Position numbers and translations under genes: made by a program | Notes under the pieces: model-generated | Seen by the model: the letters and a program-made list of their open reading frames with translations, nothing else | Database searches by the model: none | What the model was told of the DNA's origin: nothing | Shown here: positions 1-6,165 of the stretch, in pieces | Position numbering within the stretch: the first letter of the stretch is position 1 | How the letters are laid out: the number at the start of each line of letters is the position of its first letter | Assembly (NCBI GenBank): GCA_034667525.1 | Contig: JAXDJO010000001.1 | Location: 1 to 10,394, forward strand | Length of the DNA: 10,394 nucleotides | Direction of reading: 5' to 3' | From: DATAPE01 sp034667525 | GTDB lineage: Bacteria > Actinomycetota > CADDZG01 > WHSQ01

Positions 1-61
1 CGCAGCTGACCACCCGAGCCGCAGCTGACCACCCGAGCCGCAGCTGACCACCCGAGCCGCA
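1..61. repeat. 19-bp tandem repeat, three full copies at the window edge
   Basis: The unit CGCAGCTGACCACCCGAGC occurs three times without mismatch at 1-19, 20-38 and 39-57, and a fourth copy starts (CGCA) and breaks off at 61. The array begins at base 1, so it probably continues to the left. There are no spacers between units, so it is a simple tandem array and not CRISPR. The unit has no long internal palindrome. No function can be read from the sequence; slippage or unequal recombination would make such an array. Confidence 0.9.
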
Positions 62-164
62 CAAGCCTGAGACCGGTTGATGCCGGATAGATCCGTTTCT
101 GTCGAAGGTTTTTCAGTCCCCCCATCCGGAAACCCTGTGGTGCAGCTGGTCCATGTGGTACGTG
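62..164. other. Non-coding stretch with weak inverted repeats
   Basis: No gene is supported between the first two repeat arrays. A short near-perfect palindrome, CGGATAGATCCG, lies at 84-95. The hexamer CCGGAT at 83-88 is complementary to ATCCGG at 124-129. On the minus strand this lies downstream of the MFS gene, so a terminator for that operon could sit here. The arms are short and there is no clear T-run on that strand, so I do not call one. Confidence 0.4.
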
Positions 165-202
165 CGTGTACCGCGTGTACCGCGTGTACCGCGTGTACCG
201 CG
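165..202. repeat. 9-bp tandem repeat, four copies
   Basis: The unit CGTGTACCG repeats four times perfectly (165-173, 174-182, 183-191, 192-200), followed by CG. Read in the plus direction it would encode a Val-Pro-Arg repeat, but no ribosome site or protein family supports a gene there. It lies 4 bp from the next array, so the region is a cluster of unrelated short tandem repeats. Confidence 0.85.
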
Positions 203-205
203 CTG

Positions 206-318
206 CCCTCAGGCCGTGGTGTCGTCCTCAGTCCGTGATGTCGCCGCCATCAGGCCGATGCAACCCTCAGGCCGGGATGCAACCCTCAGGCCGGGATGCA
301 ACCCTCAGGCAGTGATGC
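206..318. repeat. Degenerate 19-bp tandem repeat running into the MFS gene end
   Basis: Six copies of a unit built around CTCAGGCCGGGATGC can be aligned by their CTCAG (or ATCAG) core at about 208, 227, 249, 266, 285 and 304. Spacing is 19 bp except around the third copy (22 then 17). The copies at 262-280 and 281-299 are identical (AACCCTCAGGCCGGGATGC). The copy at 300-318 differs slightly and contains the stop codon of the MFS gene. The outer copies are more diverged. This suggests the array grew from, or was captured by, the 3' end of that gene. Confidence 0.8.
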
Positions 319-1597
319 GCTCGTCTTGGGGGGCGTCGCTGTGATCTTCCTCGGGTGCCCGCATCACACGAAGCCGGGAGACGGCGAATGCGCATGAGAC
401 CAGCGTCGCTACACCACCGACGCCGAGGGCGACGCGCGGGTTGAACTGCTGCGCTATCCAACCGATGATCGGGGCGCCGATCGGCGTGCTGCCGAGGAAC
501 ACCACGAAATAAAGTGCCATCACCCGGCCCCGCATGTCGTCGCTCGAGTTCAGCTGCAGGGTGGCGTTGAGCGTGGATAGGAAAGCCATGGAGGACGCGC
601 CCAACGGGATCATGGATACGAGTTCGAGTGGATAGTTCGGGGCGATCGAGGCAACGAGGATGAAAAATCCCAGCGAAAAGCCCGTGCCCATCAGGAAGGG
701 CAGCGTCGGATGTCTACGGCTCGCGCTGACGAGGGACCCGATCAACATCCCGATGCCAAGGAACGCAGACAGCACCCCGTAGGTCTTGGCGCCTCCGTGG
801 AAAGTGAACCTGGCCAGCAACGGCAGGATCACGTGGAAGTTGTAGGTGAGGGTTCCGACCACAGTCATCATCAGCAGCAGCGTGCGCAGGATCGGCACCG
901 AGGCCACGTAGCGGAGTCCTTCGCGGATCTGACCGCGAGCTCTGGCCACCGGCTTGGTGGTGTTCAGCTCGGATCCACGCATCGCCCACAGCGCGATCAG
1001 CACGGGGACGAACGAGGCTGCGTTGATCAAGAAACAGGGCCCGATGCCAAACGTGGCGATAAGGATCCCGGCGAGGGCCGGACCGAGCACCCGCGCGATC
1101 GTGAATACCAGAGTGTTGAGGCTGACCGCGTTGGGGACCTGGTCGGTCCCCACCATCTCGAGGGTGAACGCCTGGCGGGTCGGGTTGTCCACCGCAGTGA
1201 CGATTCCCAGAACGAAGGCGATGGCGACGATCAGCCCCAGACTGACCGCTCCGCCCACGGTGGCTACACCCAGGATCAGGGCCAGCAAACCGGCCACGGC
1301 ATTGGTTATGAGGAGCAAGCTGCGCTTGTTGAAGCGGTCGGCGAGCACGCCTCCCCACGCCCCGAACAAAAGGACCGGCAGCCATTGGAACGCCGTGATG
1401 AGTCCAAGAGCGAAGCCGCTGTGAGTGAGTCGTAGCACCAGCCATGCCTGGCCGATCCACTGGATCCATGTGCCCGTCCAGGAGATGGATTGTGCGCTGA
1501 AGAACAGTCTGTAGTTCCGGATGGTGAGAGAGCGGAAGGTGCGGCCTACTAGGGCTCCGATCCCACCTTCCGTATTTTCTTCAACGCGCTCCGCCAC
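305..1597 (-). CDS. MFS transporter, DHA3/EntS-like exporter
   Basis: This is a predicted 430-residue inner-membrane exporter of the major facilitator superfamily. Hydrophobic segments follow one another from about residue 31 to 410, consistent with 12 helices and a central loop near 206-235. The MFS motif A between helices 2 and 3 is visible as GGVLADRFNKR (82-92), and a second-half counterpart, MRGRVMALY, lies at 355-363. DNPTRQAF at 137-144 is typical of the MFS_3/EntS-like group. The C-terminus is a short acidic tail. The start is GTG at 1597, with GGAGG 9 nt upstream, inside the end of the preceding glycosyltransferase gene (17-bp overlap). It is therefore the last gene of a three-gene operon and probably translationally coupled. 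The substrate is unknown; relatives export drugs, siderophores or metabolites, and a link to glycan export is only contextual. The stop codon lies inside a tandem repeat. Confidence 0.88.
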   Translation of the reverse strand: MAERVEENTEGGIGALVGRTFRSLTIRNYRLFFSAQSISWTGTWIQWIGQAWLVLRLTHSGFALGLITAFQWLPVLLFGAWGGVLADRFNKRSLLLITNAVAGLLALILGVATVGGAVSLGLIVAIAFVLGIVTAVDNPTRQAFTLEMVGTDQVPNAVSLNTLVFTIARVLGPALAGILIATFGIGPCFLINAASFVPVLIALWAMRGSELNTTKPVARARGQIREGLRYVASVPILRTLLLMMTVVGTLTYNFHVILPLLARFTFHGGAKTYGVLSAFLGIGMLIGSLVSASRRHPTLPFLMGTGFSLGFFILVASIAPNYPLELVSMIPLGASSMAFLSTLNATLQLNSSDDMRGRVMALYFVVFLGSTPIGAPIIGWIAQQFNPRVALGVGGVATLVSCAFAVSRLRVMRAPEEDHSDAPQDERITA

Positions 1598-2822
1598 CGG
1601 GGTGTGCCTCCAATTCTCTGAACAGCTCTTCGTAGGCCTGGGCCACCGCGGATGGAGATACCCAGTTCTCCACGAAATGCCTCGCCGCCTCGCCCATCAT
1701 CCTCAACATGTCGGGGCTCTCGATCAGGCGGCGAATGGCTTTGGTGATGGATTCTGCATCCTCGGGAGCAACCGCGATTCCACAGCCGGCGTTCTCGACG
1801 AGGCGGGCGACCTCGCTCTCAGCATCGACGCTGGCCAACAGCGGCCGGCCGGCTGCGAGGATCGAGTAGGTCTTCGACGGCACGCTGGCGTGCGCGAGCC
1901 CCCGCTTCAAGGGAACGAGGTGGATGTCGGCGGCGTTCAGCACCTCAGCGAGCCGACCGGCAGGCTGCATGTCGACGAAGCGAACGTTCGGGAGGCCGAG
2001 AGCTGCTCGCTCCAACTCCGGACGGGCCACTCCGCCCCCGTTGATCACGAAAGCGACGTCAGGTTCGTCGGTTAGCGCGGCCGCTGCTTCGAGCATCGGC
2101 ATGAGCGCCTGCGAGAAGCCGACATTGCCCGCGTACATGATCACGAGCTTGTTCTGCAACCCGAACTCCTGCCGGTAGCCGTTCTCACGGGGGCCGGGAC
2201 GGATCGCGTCGATGTCCACGAAGTTGGGGATGACCCGAACCTTTCCGGGCTCGCCAGTCTTGTGCGCCACGTTCTGCTTGAGGTCCTCGGACAGCACGGT
2301 GACCGCGTCCGCATGTTCGTAGCAGAAAGCTTCGAGCTTGGAAGTCGCAGTGAGCAACAGACCTGGTCTCAGCACACCTAGTTCGACGACGACATCCGGA
2401 TAGATGTCTTGGACATTGAAGACGAGGGGGCAGCCCCTCCGTTTGGCTGCCGCCCAGCCGCTCATCCCCAGAGTGAGAGGTGGCGACACCGCCAGGACAC
2501 CGTTCACCGGACCCCCGCGGGCAGCGAACGCACCAGCTATCGCGCTGAATGCGGCGAACGCACCTGCCCGCTGCACCAGCTTGCTCTTATCGGAGACGGC
2601 AAAGGGATTGATGCGTGTGATCCGTCCCCACGGGGTGTCCTCGTAGCGGAAGGTGCGGCCCTCGAACCCTGGCTCGACCCGGTGGTGCAGATACCACGGC
2701 AAGGTGGTTATCACCTCGAGGGAGTGACCTCGCTGGGCCAGCTCTTCCACGATCCGCGTGATCACCAAGCCCGTCGGAGCGACGTCAGGAGCGAAGTGCG
2801 GTGTCAGGACAACGAGCTTCAG
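1581..2822 (-). CDS. WbuB-like GT4 glycosyltransferase with an apparent CTG start
   Basis: This is a cytoplasmic or membrane-associated GT-B glycosyltransferase of the WbuB-like type found in surface-polysaccharide loci; relatives transfer sugars, including amino-deoxy sugars, to lipid-linked acceptors. With the start used here it has 413 residues. The N-terminal strand and loop read KLVVLTPHFAPDVAPTG (2-18), followed by RIVEELAQRGH. Then come LPWYLHHRVEPGFEGR, AVSPPLTLG and NVQDIYPDVVVELG. The C-terminal nucleotide-sugar domain has YAGNVGFSQ, FVINGGG and VPSKTYS (about 314-320). The first conventional start, a TTG at 2768, would remove 18 residues including the conserved first strand. Upstream of it the frame holds no ATG, GTG or TTG. 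The codon before KLVVL is CTG at 2820-2822, forming a CTGA overlap with the previous gene's stop, and a weak GGGA lies 8 nt upstream. The fold and family are secure; the start codon and donor sugar are not. Confidence 0.85.
   Translation of the reverse strand: MKLVVLTPHFAPDVAPTGLVITRIVEELAQRGHSLEVITTLPWYLHHRVEPGFEGRTFRYEDTPWGRITRINPFAVSDKSKLVQRAGAFAAFSAIAGAFAARGGPVNGVLAVSPPLTLGMSGWAAAKRRGCPLVFNVQDIYPDVVVELGVLRPGLLLTATSKLEAFCYEHADAVTVLSEDLKQNVAHKTGEPGKVRVIPNFVDIDAIRPGPRENGYRQEFGLQNKLVIMYAGNVGFSQALMPMLEAAAALTDEPDVAFVINGGGVARPELERAALGLPNVRFVDMQPAGRLAEVLNAADIHLVPLKRGLAHASVPSKTYSILAAGRPLLASVDAESEVARLVENAGCGIAVAPEDAESITKAIRRLIESPDMLRMMGEAARHFVENWVSPSAVAQAYEELFRELEAHPGGGAR
1607..1611 (-). promoter_or_regulatory. 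Shine-Dalgarno site for the MFS gene
   Basis: On the minus strand GGAGG lies 9 nt before the GTG at 1597, inside the coding sequence of the upstream glycosyltransferase. It supports GTG 1597 as the start and implies coupled translation of the two genes. Confidence 0.65.
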
Positions 2823-3946
2823 AGGGCCGTTCCCAACGCGTAGCGGTAAGCCTCTTCGAGCACGTCAGCAGATCGCGTCCAGGTGAACCGGTGAGCACGC
2901 TCGGTGCCGAGCTTGCACAGGCGAGACCGCATCTCCTCATCTTCGAGGAACTCGCTCATCGCAGCGCACCAATCATCGGAGTTGTCCGGCGACACGAGCA
3001 TGCCGGCGTCCCCCACCACCTCCGGCAGCGCGGTGGAGTTGGCCGCGATGACCGGGCACCCACGGCTCATTGCTTCCAGGACGGGGGCTCCGAATCCCTC
3101 GAAGCGCGACGGAAACACGAGGCCCGCCGCGTCGTGGTACAGCGCATCGAGATCGCTCGAGGGGACATGGCCCAACCGGCGCACCCGGCTCTCGATCCCG
3201 AGCTCCCGTATCTCCGAGGCGACCCGGACCTCCATCGAGCCCTTGGCGCCGGTGAGGATCAAGCCGGCTTCCGGATGACGCTTCAGCAGCTTGGCGAAGC
3301 CCCTCAACAACACGAGATGGTTCTTGTGCGGATAGGTGATGGCCGGGAACAGGAAATAGGGGCCGGACAACTCGGATAGCTCCTGAACGGAACGGGTTTG
3401 CTGTTTGCTCTCTCGCGGTGAGATGCCGTGGGGCACGGTGACCACGATGCTGGGATCGATGTTCAGTCGCTCGATGACGGTGCGCCGGGTGAACTCGCTC
3501 GGGGTCAGCACCAAGCGAGCGGCCTCGGCAGAACGGGGGACCATCATCTTGAGGAATCGCAGCTTGGTTCTCGAGAAATATTCGGGATAGTAGAGATATT
3601 GCAGGTCGTGGATCGTCAGTACCCGCCGCGTGCCCCGCAACAGGGGCATCGTTCCCCCCGCATGATGAAGAAGATCGATGTTGCGGCGGTGGCACTGTGC
3701 GATCAACCAGGAGTTCTCGCCCGCCACTCGGAACGAGCGCCATTGTCCGGTCACTGGTGCGAATGCGCTCTTGAAGGTGCTCGCCAGCTCCGGATGCGCG
3801 TCGGCGAACTGGGGCAGCGCGAACAACGTGTAATCGAGCTCCGAAGATCTCTCCGCGAGGCCGCTGAGCAACCGGGCGATGTAGGTCTCGGAGCCGCCGA
3901 CCTGGCCGGGCACCAACCACAACAGATTGATCCCTATCTTGCTCAT
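2819..3946 (-). CDS. GT4 family glycosyltransferase
   Basis: This is a 375-residue retaining glycosyltransferase with GT-B fold. The N-terminal acceptor domain starts MSKIGINLLWLVPGQVGGSE, whose glycine loop is typical of GT4 enzymes. HDLQYLYYPEYFS (113-125) and LTPSEFTR (147-154) are conserved family segments. The C-terminal donor-binding domain carries PAITYPHKNH (201-210, phosphate-contact Lys208), GHVPSSDLDALY (259-270) and the EX7E motif FEGFGAPVLE, with Glu283 and Glu291. There is no signal peptide or obvious membrane helix, so it acts on the cytoplasmic side. It heads the minus-strand operon. The ATG at 3946 has no good Shine-Dalgarno; instead a GACAAT hexamer ends 6 nt before it, which suggests a leaderless transcript. 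Its TGA overlaps the next gene by 4 bp. Donor and acceptor cannot be read from the sequence. Confidence 0.92.
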   Translation of the reverse strand: MSKIGINLLWLVPGQVGGSETYIARLLSGLAERSSELDYTLFALPQFADAHPELASTFKSAFAPVTGQWRSFRVAGENSWLIAQCHRRNIDLLHHAGGTMPLLRGTRRVLTIHDLQYLYYPEYFSRTKLRFLKMMVPRSAEAARLVLTPSEFTRRTVIERLNIDPSIVVTVPHGISPRESKQQTRSVQELSELSGPYFLFPAITYPHKNHLVLLRGFAKLLKRHPEAGLILTGAKGSMEVRVASEIRELGIESRVRRLGHVPSSDLDALYHDAAGLVFPSRFEGFGAPVLEAMSRGCPVIAANSTALPEVVGDAGMLVSPDNSDDWCAAMSEFLEDEEMRSRLCKLGTERAHRFTWTRSADVLEEAYRYALGTAL

Positions 3947-3952
3947 GCCTGG

Positions 3953-3958
3953 ATTGTC
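3953..3958 (-). promoter_or_regulatory. -10 element of a leaderless promoter for the minus-strand operon
   Basis: On the minus strand GACAAT (four of six matches to TATAAT, with the key A2 and T6) ends exactly 6 nt before the ATG at 3946. Transcription would then start at or next to the A of the start codon. No recognisable -35 hexamer is seen at the usual distance; a 10-bp palindrome (3971-3980) occupies that area. Confidence 0.5.
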
Positions 3959-3970
3959 GCATCAGGGAGT

Positions 3971-3980
3971 GTGCGCGCAC
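3971..3980. promoter_or_regulatory. 10-bp perfect palindrome in the divergent promoter region
   Basis: GTGCGCGCAC is its own reverse complement. It lies about 25-34 nt upstream of the presumed start point of the minus-strand operon, where a -35 box would be expected, so it is a candidate binding site for a dimeric regulator. Alternating GC-rich palindromes also arise by chance in GC-rich DNA, so confidence is low. Confidence 0.35.
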
Positions 3981-4030
3981 CGGCAAGTGGCACTCAGCCC
4001 GGCAAGTGGCACTCAGCACCGGCAAGTAGG
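3980..4030. repeat. 19-bp direct repeats between divergent operons
   Basis: CCGGCAAGTGGCACTCAG occurs at 3980-3997 and again at 3999-4016 (period 19). A shortened third copy, CCGGCAAGTAGG, starts at 4019. Each full copy holds the short palindrome AGTGGCACT (3986-3994 and 4005-4013). The array sits between the two facing-away promoters. It could be an operator array for both operons or a neutral tandem duplication. Confidence 0.8.
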
Positions 4031-4047
4031 CCCCCGCATGGGTGGAC

Positions 4048-4053
4048 TAGCAT
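4048..4053 (+). promoter_or_regulatory. -10 element of a leaderless promoter for fcl
   Basis: TAGCAT fits the TANNNT pattern and ends 6 nt before the GTG at 4060, so the transcript would begin at the start codon. No Shine-Dalgarno-like purine run precedes the GTG, which supports leaderless translation. No clear -35 hexamer is seen. Confidence 0.55.
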
Positions 4054-4059
4054 CCGGCT

Positions 4060-5022
4060 GTGGATCCATTCTGGTCTCGGCGGCGCGTGCTCGTAACCGG
4101 CGGGGCCGGTTTTCTTGGGCAAGTTCTGACCAAGAAGCTGCACGAACGTGGAGTGGGCGAGCTGCTGGCCCCCCGCAGCAGCGAGTACGACCTCACCCGG
4201 CCAGACGATGTAGGCAAGCTCTTCGCCGAAGCGGCACCGGATCTCGTGATCCATCTCGCCGCGCGGGTGGGTGGGATCGGAGCCAACATGGCGCACCCGG
4301 CGGAGCTGTACCTCACCAATCTTTTGATGGGTACCTACGTGATCGAAGAAGCCCGGCGGCGAGATGTCGCCAAGACGGTCGTGCTGGGAACGATCTGCGC
4401 CTATCCAAAGTTCACGCCGGTGCCCTTTAAGGAGGAAGAGCTCTGGAACGGGTACCCGGAAGAGACCAACGCTCCCTACGGTCTGGCCAAGAAGGCGTTG
4501 TTGGTGCACGCCCAGGCCAACCACCAGCAATTTGGGCAGAACGCTATCCACCTACTGCTAACGAACCTTTACGGCCCGGGAGACAAATTCAATCCCAGCG
4601 TCTCGCACGTGATCCCGGCGCTGATCAAGAAGTTCGTGGAAGCCTCGGAGACCAGCGCCGATCACGTCGATGTGTGGGGGACGGGAACGGCAACGCGCGA
4701 GTTCCTCTACGTGGACGACGCGGCTGAGGCGATAGCACTTGCCGCGGAGCGGTATGACTCGCCCGAACCGGTGAATGTTGCATCGGGCCGCGAGATCGCA
4801 GTCAAGAAACTCGCCGAGCTCGTGGCATCGCTTGCAGGTTTCCACGGAGAGTTGATCTGGGATGCCTCCAAGCCCGACGGCCAGCCGCGCCGCGGCCTTG
4901 ACACGTCGCGGGCCAAGGAAGCTTTCGGCTTCGAGGCCCAAGTGCCTCTCGAGGAGGGCCTTCGCGAGACCGTGGCTTGGTATCTTGAGAACCGAACCGC
5001 GGCTGAGGCGGCAACGATATAG
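4060..5022 (+). CDS. fcl: GDP-L-fucose synthase
   Basis: This is a 320-residue NADP-dependent SDR enzyme (GDP-4-keto-6-deoxy-D-mannose 3,5-epimerase/4-reductase) that makes GDP-L-fucose for glycan assembly in the cytoplasm. The nucleotide-binding loop is VTGGAGFLG (12-20). Family signatures follow in order: RVGGIGANM (69-77), LGTICAYPK (109-117), ELWNGYPEETNAPYG (127-141), NLYGPGDKF (169-177), SHVIPALIKKF (182-192), REFLYVDDAAE (213-223) and KPDGQPRR (271-278). The catalytic set is Thr111 (Ser in E. coli), Tyr140 and Lys144; the epimerisation pair is Cys113 and His183. All are present and the length is normal. GTG 4060 is chosen because a TAGCAT hexamer places transcription start on it. The partner dehydratase gene (gmd) is not in the window. 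The stop TAG overlaps the likely start of the next glycosyltransferase. Confidence 0.96.
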   Translation: MDPFWSRRRVLVTGGAGFLGQVLTKKLHERGVGELLAPRSSEYDLTRPDDVGKLFAEAAPDLVIHLAARVGGIGANMAHPAELYLTNLLMGTYVIEEARRRDVAKTVVLGTICAYPKFTPVPFKEEELWNGYPEETNAPYGLAKKALLVHAQANHQQFGQNAIHLLLTNLYGPGDKFNPSVSHVIPALIKKFVEASETSADHVDVWGTGTATREFLYVDDAAEAIALAAERYDSPEPVNVASGREIAVKKLAELVASLAGFHGELIWDASKPDGQPRRGLDTSRAKEAFGFEAQVPLEEGLRETVAWYLENRTAAEAATI

Positions 5023-6086
5023 ATCGCATCACCGTCGCACTCGACGTGGGCCCGTCGCTGCGGAATCAGACGGGAGTCGGGCGTTACGCGAGTGAGCTGG
5101 CCTCTCATCTCGAGCTGCAGGGAATCCGGCTGAAGAAGTTTGCAATCGCTCTGCGCGGTAGAAGTCCGGCTGGGGTCGCTCGCTGGCGGGTGCCCGCGCG
5201 CGTGATGCAAGCCTCGTGGCGCCGGTTCGACAAGCCATCGATCCGTGCGCTAACCGGTGATGTCGACGTGATCCATGCGACGAACTTCGTGCTGCCGCCT
5301 GCGGGCAGCACACCCGCTGTAGTCACTGTGCACGATCTCAGTTTCTTTCGCGATGACGTCCACGGGAGCCTGCACCGGCTGCGCGATCAGGTTCCGTGGT
5401 CGATCGCGAGAGCCGAGAGAGTGCTCGTGCCCAGTCATGCGGTCGCCTCCGAAGTGACGGAACGATTAGGTGTGGCCAAAGAGAAGTTGGTGGTGACATA
5501 CGAAGGTGTGGCCCCCGTGTTCTTCGGGGTCTCACCGTTGGCCGACCAAGCGCTGCGCGGCTGGGGGATCAGCCGGCCGTTCATGCTGGCTGCCGGCACG
5601 ATCCAACCTCGCAAGAACTTCCACCGGCTCCTGGAAGCGTGGCGCGCGGCCGCCACCGATCTCGCCGGCTGGACCCTCGTTGTGGCGGGGCCCGCGGGAT
5701 GGGGGCCGGAACTGCCGGAAACGCCCGGCGTTAACTTGATCGGTTGGGTCGGCGACGAAACCCTGCCGGGTCTTCTCGCTGCGGCCGACGTCTTCTGCTA
5801 CCCGTCTCTCTACGAGGGGTTCGGGTTGCCGCCGCTCGAGGCGATGGCGGCAGGCACCCCGTCGCTGGTGGGCAGATACTCCGCCGCAGAAGAGATAGTC
5901 GGCGATGCGGCCCTGCTGGTCGATCCCGAGGACACGGGGGCGATCGCCGAGGGACTGGTCCAACTCGGCACCAATGTCGCCCTGAGGAAGGGACTCGCAC
6001 TCGCCGGCAAGGCACGTGCGGCTCGTTTCCCCTGGGAGCGCACGGCGACAGCAACGATCGGCGTTTACCGCTCGATCCTCGAATGA
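5019..6086 (+). CDS. GT4 family glycosyltransferase with an apparent ATA start
   Basis: This is a GT-B glycosyltransferase of about 355 residues, probably adding a sugar to a lipid-linked glycan. The N-terminus reads DRITVALDVGPSLRNQTGVGRYASELA, the usual first strand and glycine loop of bacterial GT4 enzymes. HATNFVLPP, TVHDLSFF and VPSHAVASEV follow. The donor domain has AAGTIQPRKNF (with the phosphate-contact Arg-Lys pair), NLIGWVGDETLPGLLAAADVF and the EX7E motif YEGFGLPPLE (Glu266 and Glu274 in this numbering). The first conventional start is GTG 5046, which would cut off the first strand and has no ribosome site. No ATG, GTG, TTG or CTG lies upstream in the open frame. ATA 5019 has GAGG 10 nt upstream and overlaps the fcl stop as ATAG, so I prefer it; ATC 5028 is another option. 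The family is secure, the start is uncertain. It is probably co-transcribed with fcl and may use its GDP-fucose. Confidence 0.88.
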   Translation: MDRITVALDVGPSLRNQTGVGRYASELASHLELQGIRLKKFAIALRGRSPAGVARWRVPARVMQASWRRFDKPSIRALTGDVDVIHATNFVLPPAGSTPAVVTVHDLSFFRDDVHGSLHRLRDQVPWSIARAERVLVPSHAVASEVTERLGVAKEKLVVTYEGVAPVFFGVSPLADQALRGWGISRPFMLAAGTIQPRKNFHRLLEAWRAAATDLAGWTLVVAGPAGWGPELPETPGVNLIGWVGDETLPGLLAAADVFCYPSLYEGFGLPPLEAMAAGTPSLVGRYSAAEEIVGDAALLVDPEDTGAIAEGLVQLGTNVALRKGLALAGKARAARFPWERTATATIGVYRSILE

Positions 6087-6089
6087 AAC

Positions 6090-6137
6090 AGGCCCCCACG
6101 CGTTGAAGTTGTCGCCTGAAGTGAACGACTGGGGCCT
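6090..6137 (+). terminator. Hairpin after the fcl-glycosyltransferase operon
   Basis: AGGCCCC at 6090-6096 pairs perfectly with GGGGCCT at 6131-6137, and CGTT 6101-6104 can pair with AACG 6124-6127 inside. The hairpin begins 3 bp after the glycosyltransferase stop and is followed by TTAATTCGAGTTT, which is T-rich but not a clean U-tract. It lies upstream of the presumed start of the next transcript. The loop is long, so this is only a plausible terminator. Confidence 0.4.
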
Positions 6138-6153
6138 TAATTCGAGTTTGCGG

Positions 6154-6159
6154 CATGAT
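6154..6159 (+). promoter_or_regulatory. -10 element of a leaderless promoter for the SpoIID-like gene
   Basis: CATGAT (TATAAT-like at A2, A5 and T6) ends 6 nt before ATG 6166, the same spacing as at the other transcription-unit heads here. Only a weak AGG lies 3 nt before the ATG. No clear -35 is seen. Confidence 0.45.
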
Positions 6160-6165
6160 AGGTCG

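Noticed and set aside
1..318. CRISPR array
   Set aside because: The repeats are head-to-tail with no unique spacers, the units are too short, and no cas gene is present.
153..344. Plus-strand 63-codon frame with a Val-Pro-Arg repeat
   Set aside because: It is the translation of the 9-bp and 19-bp tandem arrays, has no ribosome site and runs over the end of the MFS gene.
710..1435. Long plus-strand frame opposite the MFS gene
   Set aside because: Its translation is low-complexity (rich in D, Q, R, H, G), as expected of an antisense shadow in GC-rich DNA; the minus-strand frame has clear MFS motifs.
2391..2409. Palindrome-like GACGACATCCGGATAGATGTC inside the WbuB-like gene
   Set aside because: It is imperfect, lies inside a conserved coding segment (NVQDIYPDVV), and is explained by codon content.
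2973..4025. 350-codon minus-strand frame overlapping the first glycosyltransferase
   Set aside because: It is a frame-shifted shadow, rich in Arg, Pro and Gly with no motif; the other frame carries the EX7E motif and a full GT4 fold.
5466..5468. TTA leucine codon as a bldA-type regulatory signal
   Set aside because: A TTA is present here and another in the nucleotidyltransferase, but nothing shows the organism is a streptomycete, and isolated TTA codons are not evidence of control.
6016..6165. Upstream start (ATG 6016) for the SpoIID-like gene
   Set aside because: It would overlap the glycosyltransferase end by 71 bp and place 50 polar residues before an obvious signal peptide; ATG 6166 has a -10 box at the spacing seen elsewhere.
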